Positions 1 to 12,000 of a DNA stretch of 64,000 nucleotides are shown piece after piece; the first letter of the stretch is position 1; every line of letters begins with the position of its first letter. The position numbers and the translations under genes are program-made. Source of the DNA: Microbulbifer agarilyticus (GTDB taxonomy: Bacteria; Pseudomonadota; Gammaproteobacteria; Pseudomonadales; Cellvibrionaceae). The notes under the pieces were generated by a model. That model was not told the origin of the DNA. It did not search any database and saw only the letters and a program-made list of their open reading frames with translations. The stretch is taken from NCBI RefSeq assembly GCF_019800665.1, contig NZ_JAHVKO010000006.1, positions 124,001 to 188,000 of the forward strand. The letters are read 5' to 3'.

Positions 1-1
1 G

Positions 2-3000
2 GTGATCAGCGGCGGTGGTACCGGTATTACCGTGAACTACAACGATGTGCGCAGTGAACTGCGCACCGTTGCCGGTGTGTCTTCTGCGACCGGTGACAGC
101 ACTGGTGATATTTCCGTATCCGCACGTGATACCACAGAGCTACGCGTGGGCGACCTGGATGCCGGCAAGCCGTCCGATCCTACCGAAGGCTCCCTGAGTG
201 TCACTATCGGTGCCGGCGCGATTGGTGCGTCCATTGGCTTTGCCGAAAAGAACAGTGATGTGGATGCCTGGCTGGGTGAAACCGGCAAGGCCATCAGTGG
301 TTACAGCACGGTTGAGCTGGATGCCTATTCCGCTGGCCTGGTAAAAACCAGTGCCTTTGCTCTGGCCGGTGGTTTGCTCGCCGGTGTTCAGGGTGTGGTG
401 ACCGACGCCCGCGACGAATCCAATGTAAATGCCACCGTGTACGGCACCATTGATGCCGATGCCGCGGTCAATATCGATGCCCAGGCGACTCCGGAAGTCT
501 TCTCCCGCGCTTACGGTGTCACCGTTGCTGCCGGTGGTGCCATGGGTGGTTCCTTCTCCTATGCCATCGCGGATGCCAAGGCGGTGGCTGAAGTTGGCGA
601 TGGTACCTACTTCACCGGTAACGCGGATGTAAATGTTCGCGCCGAAACCGGTGATGGTTCTAACGATGATTATGTCAGCGCCGATGCCAATGCGTTTGCC
701 GCATCCGGTGGCTTGCTGGCCGGCGTGGCCGGGTCCGAAGCGCTCGCAGAAAACAGCTCGCAAGCGGTTGCCAAAGTGGGCGATGGCGTGCGTATCCCAG
801 ATAACGACTTCGGCGTTTATGCGCGTAATACCGCGGTGCAGTACGCGGATGCGGATGGTTACTTCGTTGGCCTGTTTGCCGGTGGGTTTAACTGGTCTAC
901 CGCAGAGTCCAGTACATCCGCACGCGTAGAGTACGGCAGCAACCCGATTTCCAACGCGGTGTTGCGCACCGGCGACTTTATCCTCGACGCCTATAACTAC
1001 GACGAAAACCAGAGCTTCACCACCGCCGGTGGTGGCGGTTACTACGCGGGCTCCGCGGCGGTTTCCAACGCGAACAGCTACAACAATTCGAATTCCAATA
1101 AATCCGCGAGTGTTGAGATCGCAGACTGGGCTTCCGGTTACACCGCGGTGCCGGTTCTGGGTGGCGAGGTGCGTTTGTCTGCTGCGCACGAAAGCCAGTT
1201 CTTCTCCGGTGTCGACTCCACCACGGTTTCGGTGGTGGGTGGCTCCGGTGCGGAAGCCAACTCTGATATCGACAACGATGTTGAAGTAACCCTGGGCAAC
1301 AACGTCAGCTTCGAAGCGCTGCAAATCGAAATCGAAGCCGACAACAGTGCACTGCAAATTCAGGACCCAGCGGAGTCCGGCTTCTCCACCAGCATTAATG
1401 CTGGTGCCGGTGGTGCTGCCAATGGTTCCGCAGGTCTGTCGTACCAGGATCTTACTGGCGTCGAAGCGGCGGTGACCATTGGCAACAATGCCGTACTGGC
1501 AATCAGTGATCTGGCCTGGCTCGACAGTACTTATGACCACGGTATCGCAATCGACGCGCACACGCGTTTCTATGTGTACGACGCGGCGGTATTGAAAGTG
1601 GGCGGTGCCCTGCAGGGCGCCGGTTCGGAATCCGACGTGGATGCCACCACCAAAAACACCGTCACCATTGGTGATGATGTGGTGCTGTACAACCCGATTG
1701 GTGAAATCGGTATCGGTACCTACACCATTGGTTCTGCCACCGCACAGGCGGAAACCAGCGTGTGGGCGGTTGCCGGTGTGGCCGGCGGCGTATCCGATGT
1801 GAATGTCAACGTTACCAACACGGTGGATATCGGTCAGGACGTCATCATCAACGCCCTCGACAATATCGGTATCTATGCGGGCCGTGGTTCCAGCTACCTG
1901 TACGAAAACCAGCTGGTGGCCGATGCGCGCACCAATGTGTACAACTGGACTGCGGTCCCGATTCCGGCGGGCAACGATGCCGACGCCGATATTAATGTCA
2001 CCAACACCGTAATCTTCGGCGATGACATTGATTTGGGTAGTGATAGCCACGTTACAGTGGAAGCCAATGAGGGCTCTCTCTATGCCAATGCCGATGGTGT
2101 TGAGCGCAACCCCTATTTGGAACTCTTCTCCACAGAAACCACTTTCGGTTCCAATGACACCAGCAGCGATAACTCGCTGGTGTTTGAAGGTTCTGGCTCT
2201 GTGGTTGCGGGTCAGAATGCTTACCAGTGGGTGGATGTGGATGACTCGGGCAATATCACATCTGACCTGGCGGGTTACGGTAGTGCAGGTCAGTTAAGCG
2301 GAAAGTATTCCTCGCGTGCCAGCTTGCAGGCCTATATCGATGAACTGCAGGCGTTGGTAGACGAATATGAGGCGTGGACCGAAGACGGTACCAGTAATGA
2401 GGGCGGTAAGACCGACGGCAATGAAGACACCGGTGATACCGGCAGCGGCGGTGGCAGTACTGCTACTAACACTGGTAGCACCGGTGAAAACCCCTATACC
2501 GATGAAATTGTCCAGCTGAAAACCGAAATTGCCGCGCTTTCCGTGGTTCTGGATACCTTGTCCGAACAGGAAAACAACGTAATCGCAGTGACCGATATCA
2601 GCGCATCTGCGGGTAACGTTAGCCTGCTGGCGGATACGATTGATTTGCAGGGCGCGAGCAATAACCGTCCTGAATTTATCGCTCGCGGTGATGCTTACAT
2701 CGATATCAACAACCGCGATGACCAGCACCTGCTGGTGGGTAACCTGTACATTGCCAACCAGACCGGCGGTAACGTGTATGTTACTGGCGGGGCCTCTCTG
2801 GATGAGGCTTACATCACCGAGGAAGACAGCAGCACGACGGGTGTTAGCTCCGGTATCCATATTGTCCACAACCCGGGTGGCACCAACTACCTCAATTCTG
2901 ATGTCATTGTGGATGGGGCTATTACCAACCTGCTGTCCACTGTGGATATCACTTTGGAAGAGGGCGACCTGCTGCAGCAGGCCACCATCGCCGCCAACAC

Positions 3001-6000
3001 CATCAACCTCACCGTGGAAAACGGTAGCCTGGTTGTGGATGCCGGCAACAGCGACGTCTACTACGGTCGCGCACCGTCAGCACTGGTGAACTTTGTCGAC
3101 AAGTGGAAGCCAGACGACGCCGACGATTTTGTCCAGTACTGGATCAATCACCGCTACGAAGACGATATCGATGCGGTAGGGATCGATGAGTTTAATAACT
3201 GGTTCTATGCCTGTGCCACTGCGAACGAATGTACCGTCGACGGTACTAGCTATAACAACGAGCACAGTTATTTCGATAACCCTTCCGATGACAACTCGGA
3301 TTACGACACTGTTCATGTGTTCTTCAATTGGGGTTTCAGTGACAGTCAGGAGTACACCGCCGACGACCGTGTAAACCTGAAATTTAAGACCGACAGTGAT
3401 AGCCGTGGTGGCCGCAATTGGAAGTTCCAGCCGGTAGAAAACAAGCAGAGTAATCTGATTCGTACTGCCAGCTATAACTCGGTGAAGAGCGATATTGGCT
3501 CGCCGGGTACCACCATTGTCGGTGAAAAAGTTGTTATCAACGCTCGCCGTGTAGATATCAACGGTACCATCGAGGTGGGAACCGATAACAACTGGTCGGT
3601 GAGCGTCGGCAGCGGTTTCGATTCGGCAATTGCTCAGTACATCAGTCTTGCCGGTCTTTCCAGTGGTGATCAGATCGAGCTGCAGCCCGGACAAACTCTA
3701 CGCCTGGATAACCCGGATTACATCAACGACTTTATGACGCCATTTGAAGATCGCTATATTTATATCGATCCTCAAATTTCCAAAGTTAATGGTGCCGAAA
3801 GTATTACGTTGACTTACGATGTGGCCAGCGGTCAGTTGCTGGTGGACGACGTACCGGTTTCCGGTGGTGGCTATCTGTCGATCAATGCCAAAATTTCTTC
3901 CACCGGTGCGGATGGAAAAATTCTGGTACGCGATGGCCTTGGTCAGATCGATATCGACAATAACTCAAACACTGAACTGGTGATCAATAGCCTGGATGCG
4001 GGTGACGATGCTGTGGGTATCGTGCGTATCACCGACTACAACTTCACCAAAAACATGAACGACGGCGGCAGTAGCAATGACTACTTCAGTCATTGGTATG
4101 TGCACAGCCCTGGCGGCCAGATTCAGGAATACGAAACCACTTCCTATGCGACAAGCTACGAAGATGGTGCGTTTATTCGCTCTTCCGGCGGTACCGGCAC
4201 CACTTCCAGTACCACCTACGATCCGCTTGCAGGACAGCTGTATTACATCCGCGAAGATGCCTCGGTCAGCCGCTCTTATACTGATTTCCCGGATGGCTAC
4301 CTGGCCAAATACCCAAATACCGTGGGTGAGTGGCAGGGAACTGGAGCCAACGGTGACCTGGAGTGGACGGTGGAAGAAAGCCGTTACACCACCTGTGCGG
4401 CCAATCCGGATGTCTGTACCAACGGTACTGCGACCAGCTACATCCGTCAGGAATACGATGCGGATAGTATTAGCCGCTACTGGTGGGCAATCGGTTACAG
4501 CTACGACAAGTACTACGGTTCCAATTGGACCAACACCGACCCGAGCGTGTATATCCCGTATTACCTCAATATGGAAACCCACACCTATGTGAAAGCGGAT
4601 CACAGTATCGGCATTTCCTTTACCGGTGTGGGTACCGGCAGCATTGATATTGATTCGGCAGCAAATGTCAGCATCAACGGCAATATCTATAACCCTCTCG
4701 GCACTACCGACATCAATACCGGTGGTGCCCTGAATGTCAGTGCTGGCGCGGCTTTCGATGCGGAAACCCTGCGTCTTTACTCGGCAGAAGGGGATCTCGG
4801 CAGCCTGAGCGACCCGCTGAATATCGCCACCAATACCGTCTCTCTGGATGCAAATAGCGGCTCTGTGTATTTCGATATCACCGGCAAGTCCGGCGCTGTG
4901 CAGCTGGAAAAATTCCGTGCGCTGTACGATATCGCCGGTACTGTGGATAAGGGCCTGGAAGGTGTCGGTACTGGTACCCATATCCAGGGCGATACCCTCG
5001 ACCTGGTGAGTTACTCCGGTAGCATCGGTTCGGCGGGTACCATCGGCACCGCGTCCACCTACGATTACATCAATATAGCCGTGAATGAAGTCACCCTGGA
5101 AGCGGCCGACGATATCGTCATCTACCAGGCATCGGGCGATCTGGCGGTGAACACCATTACCGCCAGTGAGGATGTGGTGGTGACTCTCGGGAATGGCAGC
5201 CTTGTCAATGGTATCGGCCAAAATGAAAAAACCGATGAAGAGCTGGCTTATCTGCAAACCGTGTGGGATCGTCTTGGCCTGCAGGATGCGGACGCCGGTG
5301 AAATTGCGGTTACCGGCTATGAAAACCAGTTCACGAGCAAATACCACACTTACTGGCTGATCAAGCAGCGCCTGAGCGATTCGTCTGAAGCCGGCTTCAC
5401 CATTGACGGCGCCTTCGAAGACACCTTTATGTCCCGCTACGGCGTGTCGACAGTTGCCGAGGCAACCCAGCTGGCGAAAGACGAATACTTCGCGCTGGAA
5501 GACTGGTTCGCAGATCAGGTCGCGGCCCCGGACGTTTACGCGAATGAAGAAGATGCAATTGGCGTAGAGCAGAAAGGTACCCTGGAGGGTTACGACTACG
5601 GCGACCTGTTGACCAGCAGTTATGACGCGGACTACGCGCTGGTGATCGATGAGGCCAGCTCCTGGTATGCAGACCTGATCGAGGGTGCGCAATGGAGCCA
5701 GAGCCAGCTGGATATCAGTATTAACGCGGCGGCCCTGAATGCGGATGCGCAGGCAACACTGACCAATCGTGAAGCCAACATCGTTGCGCCGAACCTCGAC
5801 ATTAATGTCAGTGGTGGCAGCGTGGGTGAAGACCTCGCGGATCTGGTATTCGTTATCGATCGCGATAACCCAACCATTACCGATGCACAAAAAATTGCGC
5901 TGTTGGAAGCGGGCCCCGGTGATATCGAAACTAGTGAGAATGGTTCGCTGATTACCTTTAATGTTTCGCAAGTGGACCCGATCAAGATCGATACCACCGG

Positions 6001-9000
6001 CGTACTGAACATTGCCGCTACCGACGAGATTTACGCGGAGTCTGCCAGCGGCCTGACCTTGGGTAGTATTGTTTCTACCGACGGTAATGTACGCCTGGCG
6101 GTGAACGGCGCCATCGACGCGATCAGCGGTACCAATATTTCCGCAAACGATTTGTACCTGGCGAATACCCAGGGCGATATCGGTAGTGTAAGCAACCGCG
6201 TCCAGGTAGACCTGGATGGCGTACTACGCCAGGCAGGCGCAGCCAACAATTTGTACCTTACGCAAGTTGGTGGAGATTTGATTGTCGACGCGGTGAGCGC
6301 GGGCGGCATTGCAAGCCTGATCAGTAATGCAGATATCCTGGGCCTAGATAGCGAAAGCGTTGTTTCCGGCAGCGCGATTCAACTGGTGGCTGGAGATGAT
6401 CTGGGTAGTAATATTCAGGCGCTGAACCTGCGTATGTCCGGTGGTGGCGACCTGGATATTACTGCGGACAACGCCTGGCTGAATATCGCGGGTACTTCTG
6501 AGGCGCGTCTGGGCGCCAGTCTGAATGGTGTTCTCAGCATCGATGCCAGCGGTAATCTGGTCATTGACGGTGGTATCAGTGCTTCTGCTCTGGATCTCTA
6601 CGCCGTGGGGGACATCCTCGACAGCGGTGCGGTAACCGTAACCGTCACCAATCTGGCAAAACTTTCCGCAGACAATATCGATGTCGATGCAGTGACCTTC
6701 GATATCGGCAGTGGCGACTTTGACGCGACCGCTGGCGCCATGACTCTGGGAGATATCACCTCTGAGGGTGATCTCGACCTGCTGGCAACCGGCGCAATGC
6801 AGTTAAATGGCAATCTCGATATTGCCTATACCACCGCTTCTTCCGGTGGCGATGCGCGACTGCTGGCGGATGCCCAGAGCATTACTATGGCCGCTGGTAA
6901 ATTCATTCGCAGTGAAGACGATATCCAGCTCACTGCTGTTGATAGCCTCGACCTGCAATCCTTGATTGCGAATGGCGATATCAATCTCATCGCATTGAAC
7001 CTGCTGGATACAACACTGGGTGATATCGATGCGCTATATCTGCAGGCCGACAACGTCTACGTTGATGCGCGCGACGCGCTGAATCTGGTTGATGTTGCGG
7101 CCTCAGGGACTGTCAATCTTGATAGTGAAACGTTGCTAGTTACCGGCGACCTGCTTACCGACGGTAATGTCGTGGTTACCGCAGCCAACGGCCTGGAAAT
7201 TCAGGGTGATATCGGCAGCGCGGGTAGCAAAGTTGCATCGATTAATTTGCAGTCGGGTGTCGGAAGCGTAACGCTGGGGGGGAGTGCCTTTACCACTGGT
7301 CAGTTCCTCGCGAACGCAGGTAACGATTTCGCCCTTGCTGCAACTAGCTTGCTGGATGCCGATTCTATTGATGTGACGGCGCGTGCGGTCGTTGCGAATG
7401 CGGCCAGCCAGATGACCTCAAGTAGCTCTGCGCTGTTTACCCTGCGTGGTGGCGACAGCACTTTTGGTGAAGTAGCTACCAGTACCAACCTGACTCTGGA
7501 TAGCGACAGCGACATCACGTTTGCCAATGACGTGACTACTGGCAATAACCTGCGCCTGGAAACCCTCGGCGATGTATTTGTTAATGATGGCGTAACACTG
7601 GATGTAGGTCGCAACCTGCGTGGTATTGCAACCTCCGCATTACTGGCCCAGAGCTGGCAGATGACGGGTTCCAGTCAGTTGCTCGTTGCCAACAATGCGG
7701 TAGTTGACACCGATGGTGTACAAATTTTCGAAACCCTATCAGTGACGGGTAACCTGACGCAGCGCGCCGGTGATGACGTTACTTTCGATGCGATTACCAA
7801 TATCGGTGGTCGCCTGCATCTGACCGGTGACGCCGACCTGTTCCTCGTCGGTGATTTGGACGTAGGCACCGGATCTATTTCTGACATGACGCTGCTGCTG
7901 GGCGGCTCGGTTGTTCAGTCCGTCGGTCAAACTAGCAGTGCCAGTGGTGCGGTCAGTGCTGAAGCGCTTGCCTGGGCCGCCGCCGCGAACAGTGCACTGC
8001 AAAGTGGTGTTGGTTCTTCGTTTGAATTTACCTCAGCAAGTTCTGCCAGCACCTTCGGATTGCTTACCAGTGGGGGTGACCTTTCTATCGATAGCGCTGG
8101 TGATATCGACTTCCTGAACGACGTTACCGTCGGTTCGAATGTTTCCGGTGCAAACCTGCTGTTAAATGTTGATGGCGATGTTTCCCTCGCCGACGCGGCA
8201 ACCTGGCTGACTTATGGCGACTGGCAGGGAATTGCCGAAGCCTCCGCGCGTGTTGGTAGCTTCACTGCCGGCAGCGGCAGCCTGGTTGATACCCGCGGTG
8301 CGATGAACGTGATTGCCCAGCAAAGCATCGACTTTGCTCTGCTGGATGTAGCTAATAGTGCGCAGTTGAGTGCAGGCGGCGATATCCAGTTTAGTGAAGC
8401 GGCCGACTTCGGAAGTGCCCTGACTATCGCCGACGGCAATCACTTGAATCTTGTCGGTAATGTCACCGTTGGCTCCGCGGGTACCGCAAATGCGAATCTC
8501 ACTTTGCGTGGTGACGTTACTCAATCTGCTGCTGAGACCTTCGCCATCAGCGGTGATCTGACCGCTTCCGCCAACAGCTGGAGCATGGGCACCACCGCCC
8601 TACTACTGAGCGGTGGTGCCATGCAGATCGATACCGTTGCCGGTATGGACCTCGCACAGCTGGATAGCGGCAGCACCCTGGCTCTCACCAGCGGTGCCGA
8701 GATCGCCCTGCGTGAATCCATGAGCGCAGTCGACAGCATCACCCTGCAGGCAGCCGATGCCATCACCCTGAGCGATGCCGCGCAGCTGGTGAGTGGCAAC
8801 AACCTGTCCATAGACAGCGACAGCTTCACCATGGGGGCCGGCGCCAATCTGCAGGTGGCGAGTGACTTCGACGCGACCACCATTAACGAGCAGCACTTCG
8901 CACTGGTAGACGTGGATGGCAATGCAGTTCTGACTGCCGGTGGCGACATCGCCTTCAGCGAGACAGCCAACATCGGTGCTGACTTCACCATCGCGGATGG

Positions 9001-12000
9001 CGATAACCTGGCCATGACCGACCACGTTGCGGTTACCGGCAATGCAAACCTGACCCTGCGCGGCGACGTTACCCAGTCCGCCGGCCAGCAGTTCACCATC
9101 GGCAATGACCTGACGGCTTCCGCTAACAGCTGGAGCATGGGCGATGCTGCTCTGCTGCAGAGCGGCGGTGCCATGCAGATTGATACCGTTGCCGGTATGG
9201 ATCTGGCACAAGTCGTTAGTGGCAGCACCCTGGCCCTGAGCAGCGGCGCCGAGATTGCGCTGCGTGAATCCATGAACGCGGTCGACAGCATCACCCTGCA
9301 GGCAGCCGATGCGATCACCCTGAGCGATGCCGCACAGTTGGTAAGTGGTAACAACCTGTCCGTAGACAGTGACAGCTTCACCATGGGTGCCGGCGCCAAC
9401 CTGCAAGTGGCCACAGACTTCGATGCGACCACCACCAATGGCCAGCACTACGCGTTGGTAGACGTGGATGGCAATGCAGTTCTGACCGCCGGTGGCGACA
9501 TCGCCTTCAGCGAAGCTGCCAACATTGGTAGTGATCTCACCATCATCGATGGCGACAACCTGACCATGACCGACCACGTTGCGGTTATCGGCAATACAAA
9601 CCTGGCCCTGCGCGGTGACGTTACCCAGGCTGCCGGCCAGCAGTTCACCATCGGCAATGACCTGACCGCTTCCGCCAACAGCTGGAGCATGGGCGATGCT
9701 GCTCAGCTGCAGAGCGGCGGTGCCATGCAGATCGATACCGTTGCCGGTATGGACCTGGCGCAAGTGGCTAGCGGCAGCACCCTGGCCCTGACCAGCGGTG
9801 CCGAAATCACCCTGCGTGAATCCATGAACGCAGTCGACAGCATTACTCTGCAAGCAACTGATGCCATTGCCCTGAGTGATGCCGCACAGTTGGTGAGTGG
9901 TAACAACCTGTCCGTAGATAGTGACAGCTTCACCATGGGTGCCGGCGCCAACCTGCAAGTGGCCACAGACTTCGACGCGACCACCACCAATGGCCAGCAC
10001 TACGCGTTGGTAGACGTGGATGGCAATGCAGTTCTGACTGCCGGTAGCGACATCGCCTTCAGCGAAGCTGCCAACATTGGTAGTGATCTCACCATCATCG
10101 ATGGCGACAACCTGACCATGACCGACCACGTTGCGGTTATCGGCAATACAAACCTGGCCCTGCGCGGTGACGTTACCCAGGCTGCCGGCCAGCAGTTCAC
10201 CATCGGCAATGACCTGACCGCTTCCGCCAACAGCTGGAGCATGGGCGATGCTGCTCAGCTGCAGAGCGGCGGTGCCATGCAGATCGATACCGTTGCCGGT
10301 ATGGACCTGGCGCAAGTGGCTAGCGGCAGCACCCTGGCCCTGACCAGCGATGCCGAGATCGCCCTGCGTGAAACCATGAACGCCGTCGACAGCATCACCC
10401 TGCAGGCAGCTGATGCGATCACCCTGAGCGATGCCGCACAGTTGGTAAGTGGTAACAACCTGTCCGTAGACAGTGACAGCTTCACCATGGGTGCCGGCGC
10501 CAATCTGCAGGTGGCGAGTGACTTCGACGCGACCACCACTAACGAGCAGCACTTCGCACTGGTAGACGTGGATGGCAATGCAGTTCTGACTGCCGGTGGC
10601 GACATCGCCTTCAGCGAAGCTGCCAACATCGGTGCCGACCTCACCATCGTCGATGGCGATAACTTGGCCATGACTGACCACGTTGCGGTTACCGGCAATA
10701 CGAACCTGAGTCTGCGCGGTGACGTTACCCAGTCTGCCGGCCAGCAGTTCACCATCGACAACGACCTGACCGCTTCCGCCAACAGCTGGACCATGGGCGA
10801 CAACGCCTTGCTGCAGGTGGGTGGTGCAATCGATATTGCCACTGTGGCAGGCATGAGCCTGGCGAGGGTGGATAGTGGCAGTGCACTGTCCCTGAGCAGT
10901 TCTATGTCTGACATCCAGCTGCGTGATCACCTGACTGCCGGAGGGGCGGTACTCTTGTCTGCAGCGGGTGCTGTCAGCGTGGATCCAACTTTGGATGTGG
11001 TGAGTGGCGATGCATTTACCCTGAGCGCCAACAGTTTTGTGATGGGGCAGGGCAGTCTGTTGCAAGTAGCTGGGGATACTCAGCTCGATAGTGTGGGCGA
11101 TGTTGTATTGGCCGAATTTATTGGCCAAGGCAATACCGAAATTACCGCCGGTGGAACGCTTCAGCTCAATGAGCGTGCCGAAACCTTCGGTAGCATGAAG
11201 TTGGATATCGCCGCTGAAATGGCGCAGGCCGAAGGTCAGCACCTGGTTGTGCATGGTGACCTGTCCGCATCGGCAGCAAGCTGGCAGATGGATAGCGATG
11301 CGCGCCTGCAGGTTGTAGGTGGCGGCGATGTCGCGCTGGTTGGCGATGCGGATCTGCAGTTGCTGAATGTTGGTGGCGGTTTCACGCTCACCAATGGCGG
11401 TGACGTAGCGCTGCGCCGCGACGTGCATACCGGTGGCGCACTCACCTTGCACGCTACTGGCGACATTGCCCAGTCTGCGGACACCCTGGTGAGAGCGGGT
11501 GGCGCTGTGGCGATCGATACCAACCGTTGGACCATGGGTAGTGCTAGCCGCCTGGAGTCACAAGGTGGTGTTCGCGTGCACAGCTCCGAAAGCATGTTGC
11601 TGTCGGAACTGAGCAGTAGCTGGAGTGGCGATTACGCATTTGACCTGCTGAGCAGCAACGGCCGTATTGATGGGCGCAGCGATGCCGATCTGCACCTACA
11701 GGGTGTGGCCGGTGGTCGCAGCTACCTGAGCGCGGCAACGGGCATCGGCGATCCTCTGATCATGGATGTGCCGTGGTTCTCTGCTGTCACCGACGAAGGT
11801 GACATCAACCTGATCCTGCTGAACGACGCGCATGCGGAACTGCTGTCTGCGCAGAATGGCGAGATTCATATGCGCGCCTTCGGCGATGTAGAAATTGCCG
11901 AGCTGATTGGTACCCCGCACCTGTGGATCGACGGATTCCTGCTGGCGAACCAGATGACCATTCCAGAAGGTAGCTTCATTGCCGAAGAAGGTATCCAGAT

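Noticed and set aside
3965..5971. Minus-strand open frame of 668 codons in the exoprotein gene
   Set aside because: It is antisense to the repetitive adhesin and has no domain, signal or ribosome binding site that would support it.
8549..10756. CRISPR or satellite array
   Set aside because: The units are 552 bp, contiguous, in frame and protein-coding. There are no short repeats with unique spacers.
8603..11452. Long minus-strand open frame of 949 codons opposite the exoprotein repeats
   Set aside because: It is periodic with the plus-strand repeats and arises from their codon pattern. It shows no family similarity, while the plus-strand frame is continuous over 12.7 kb.
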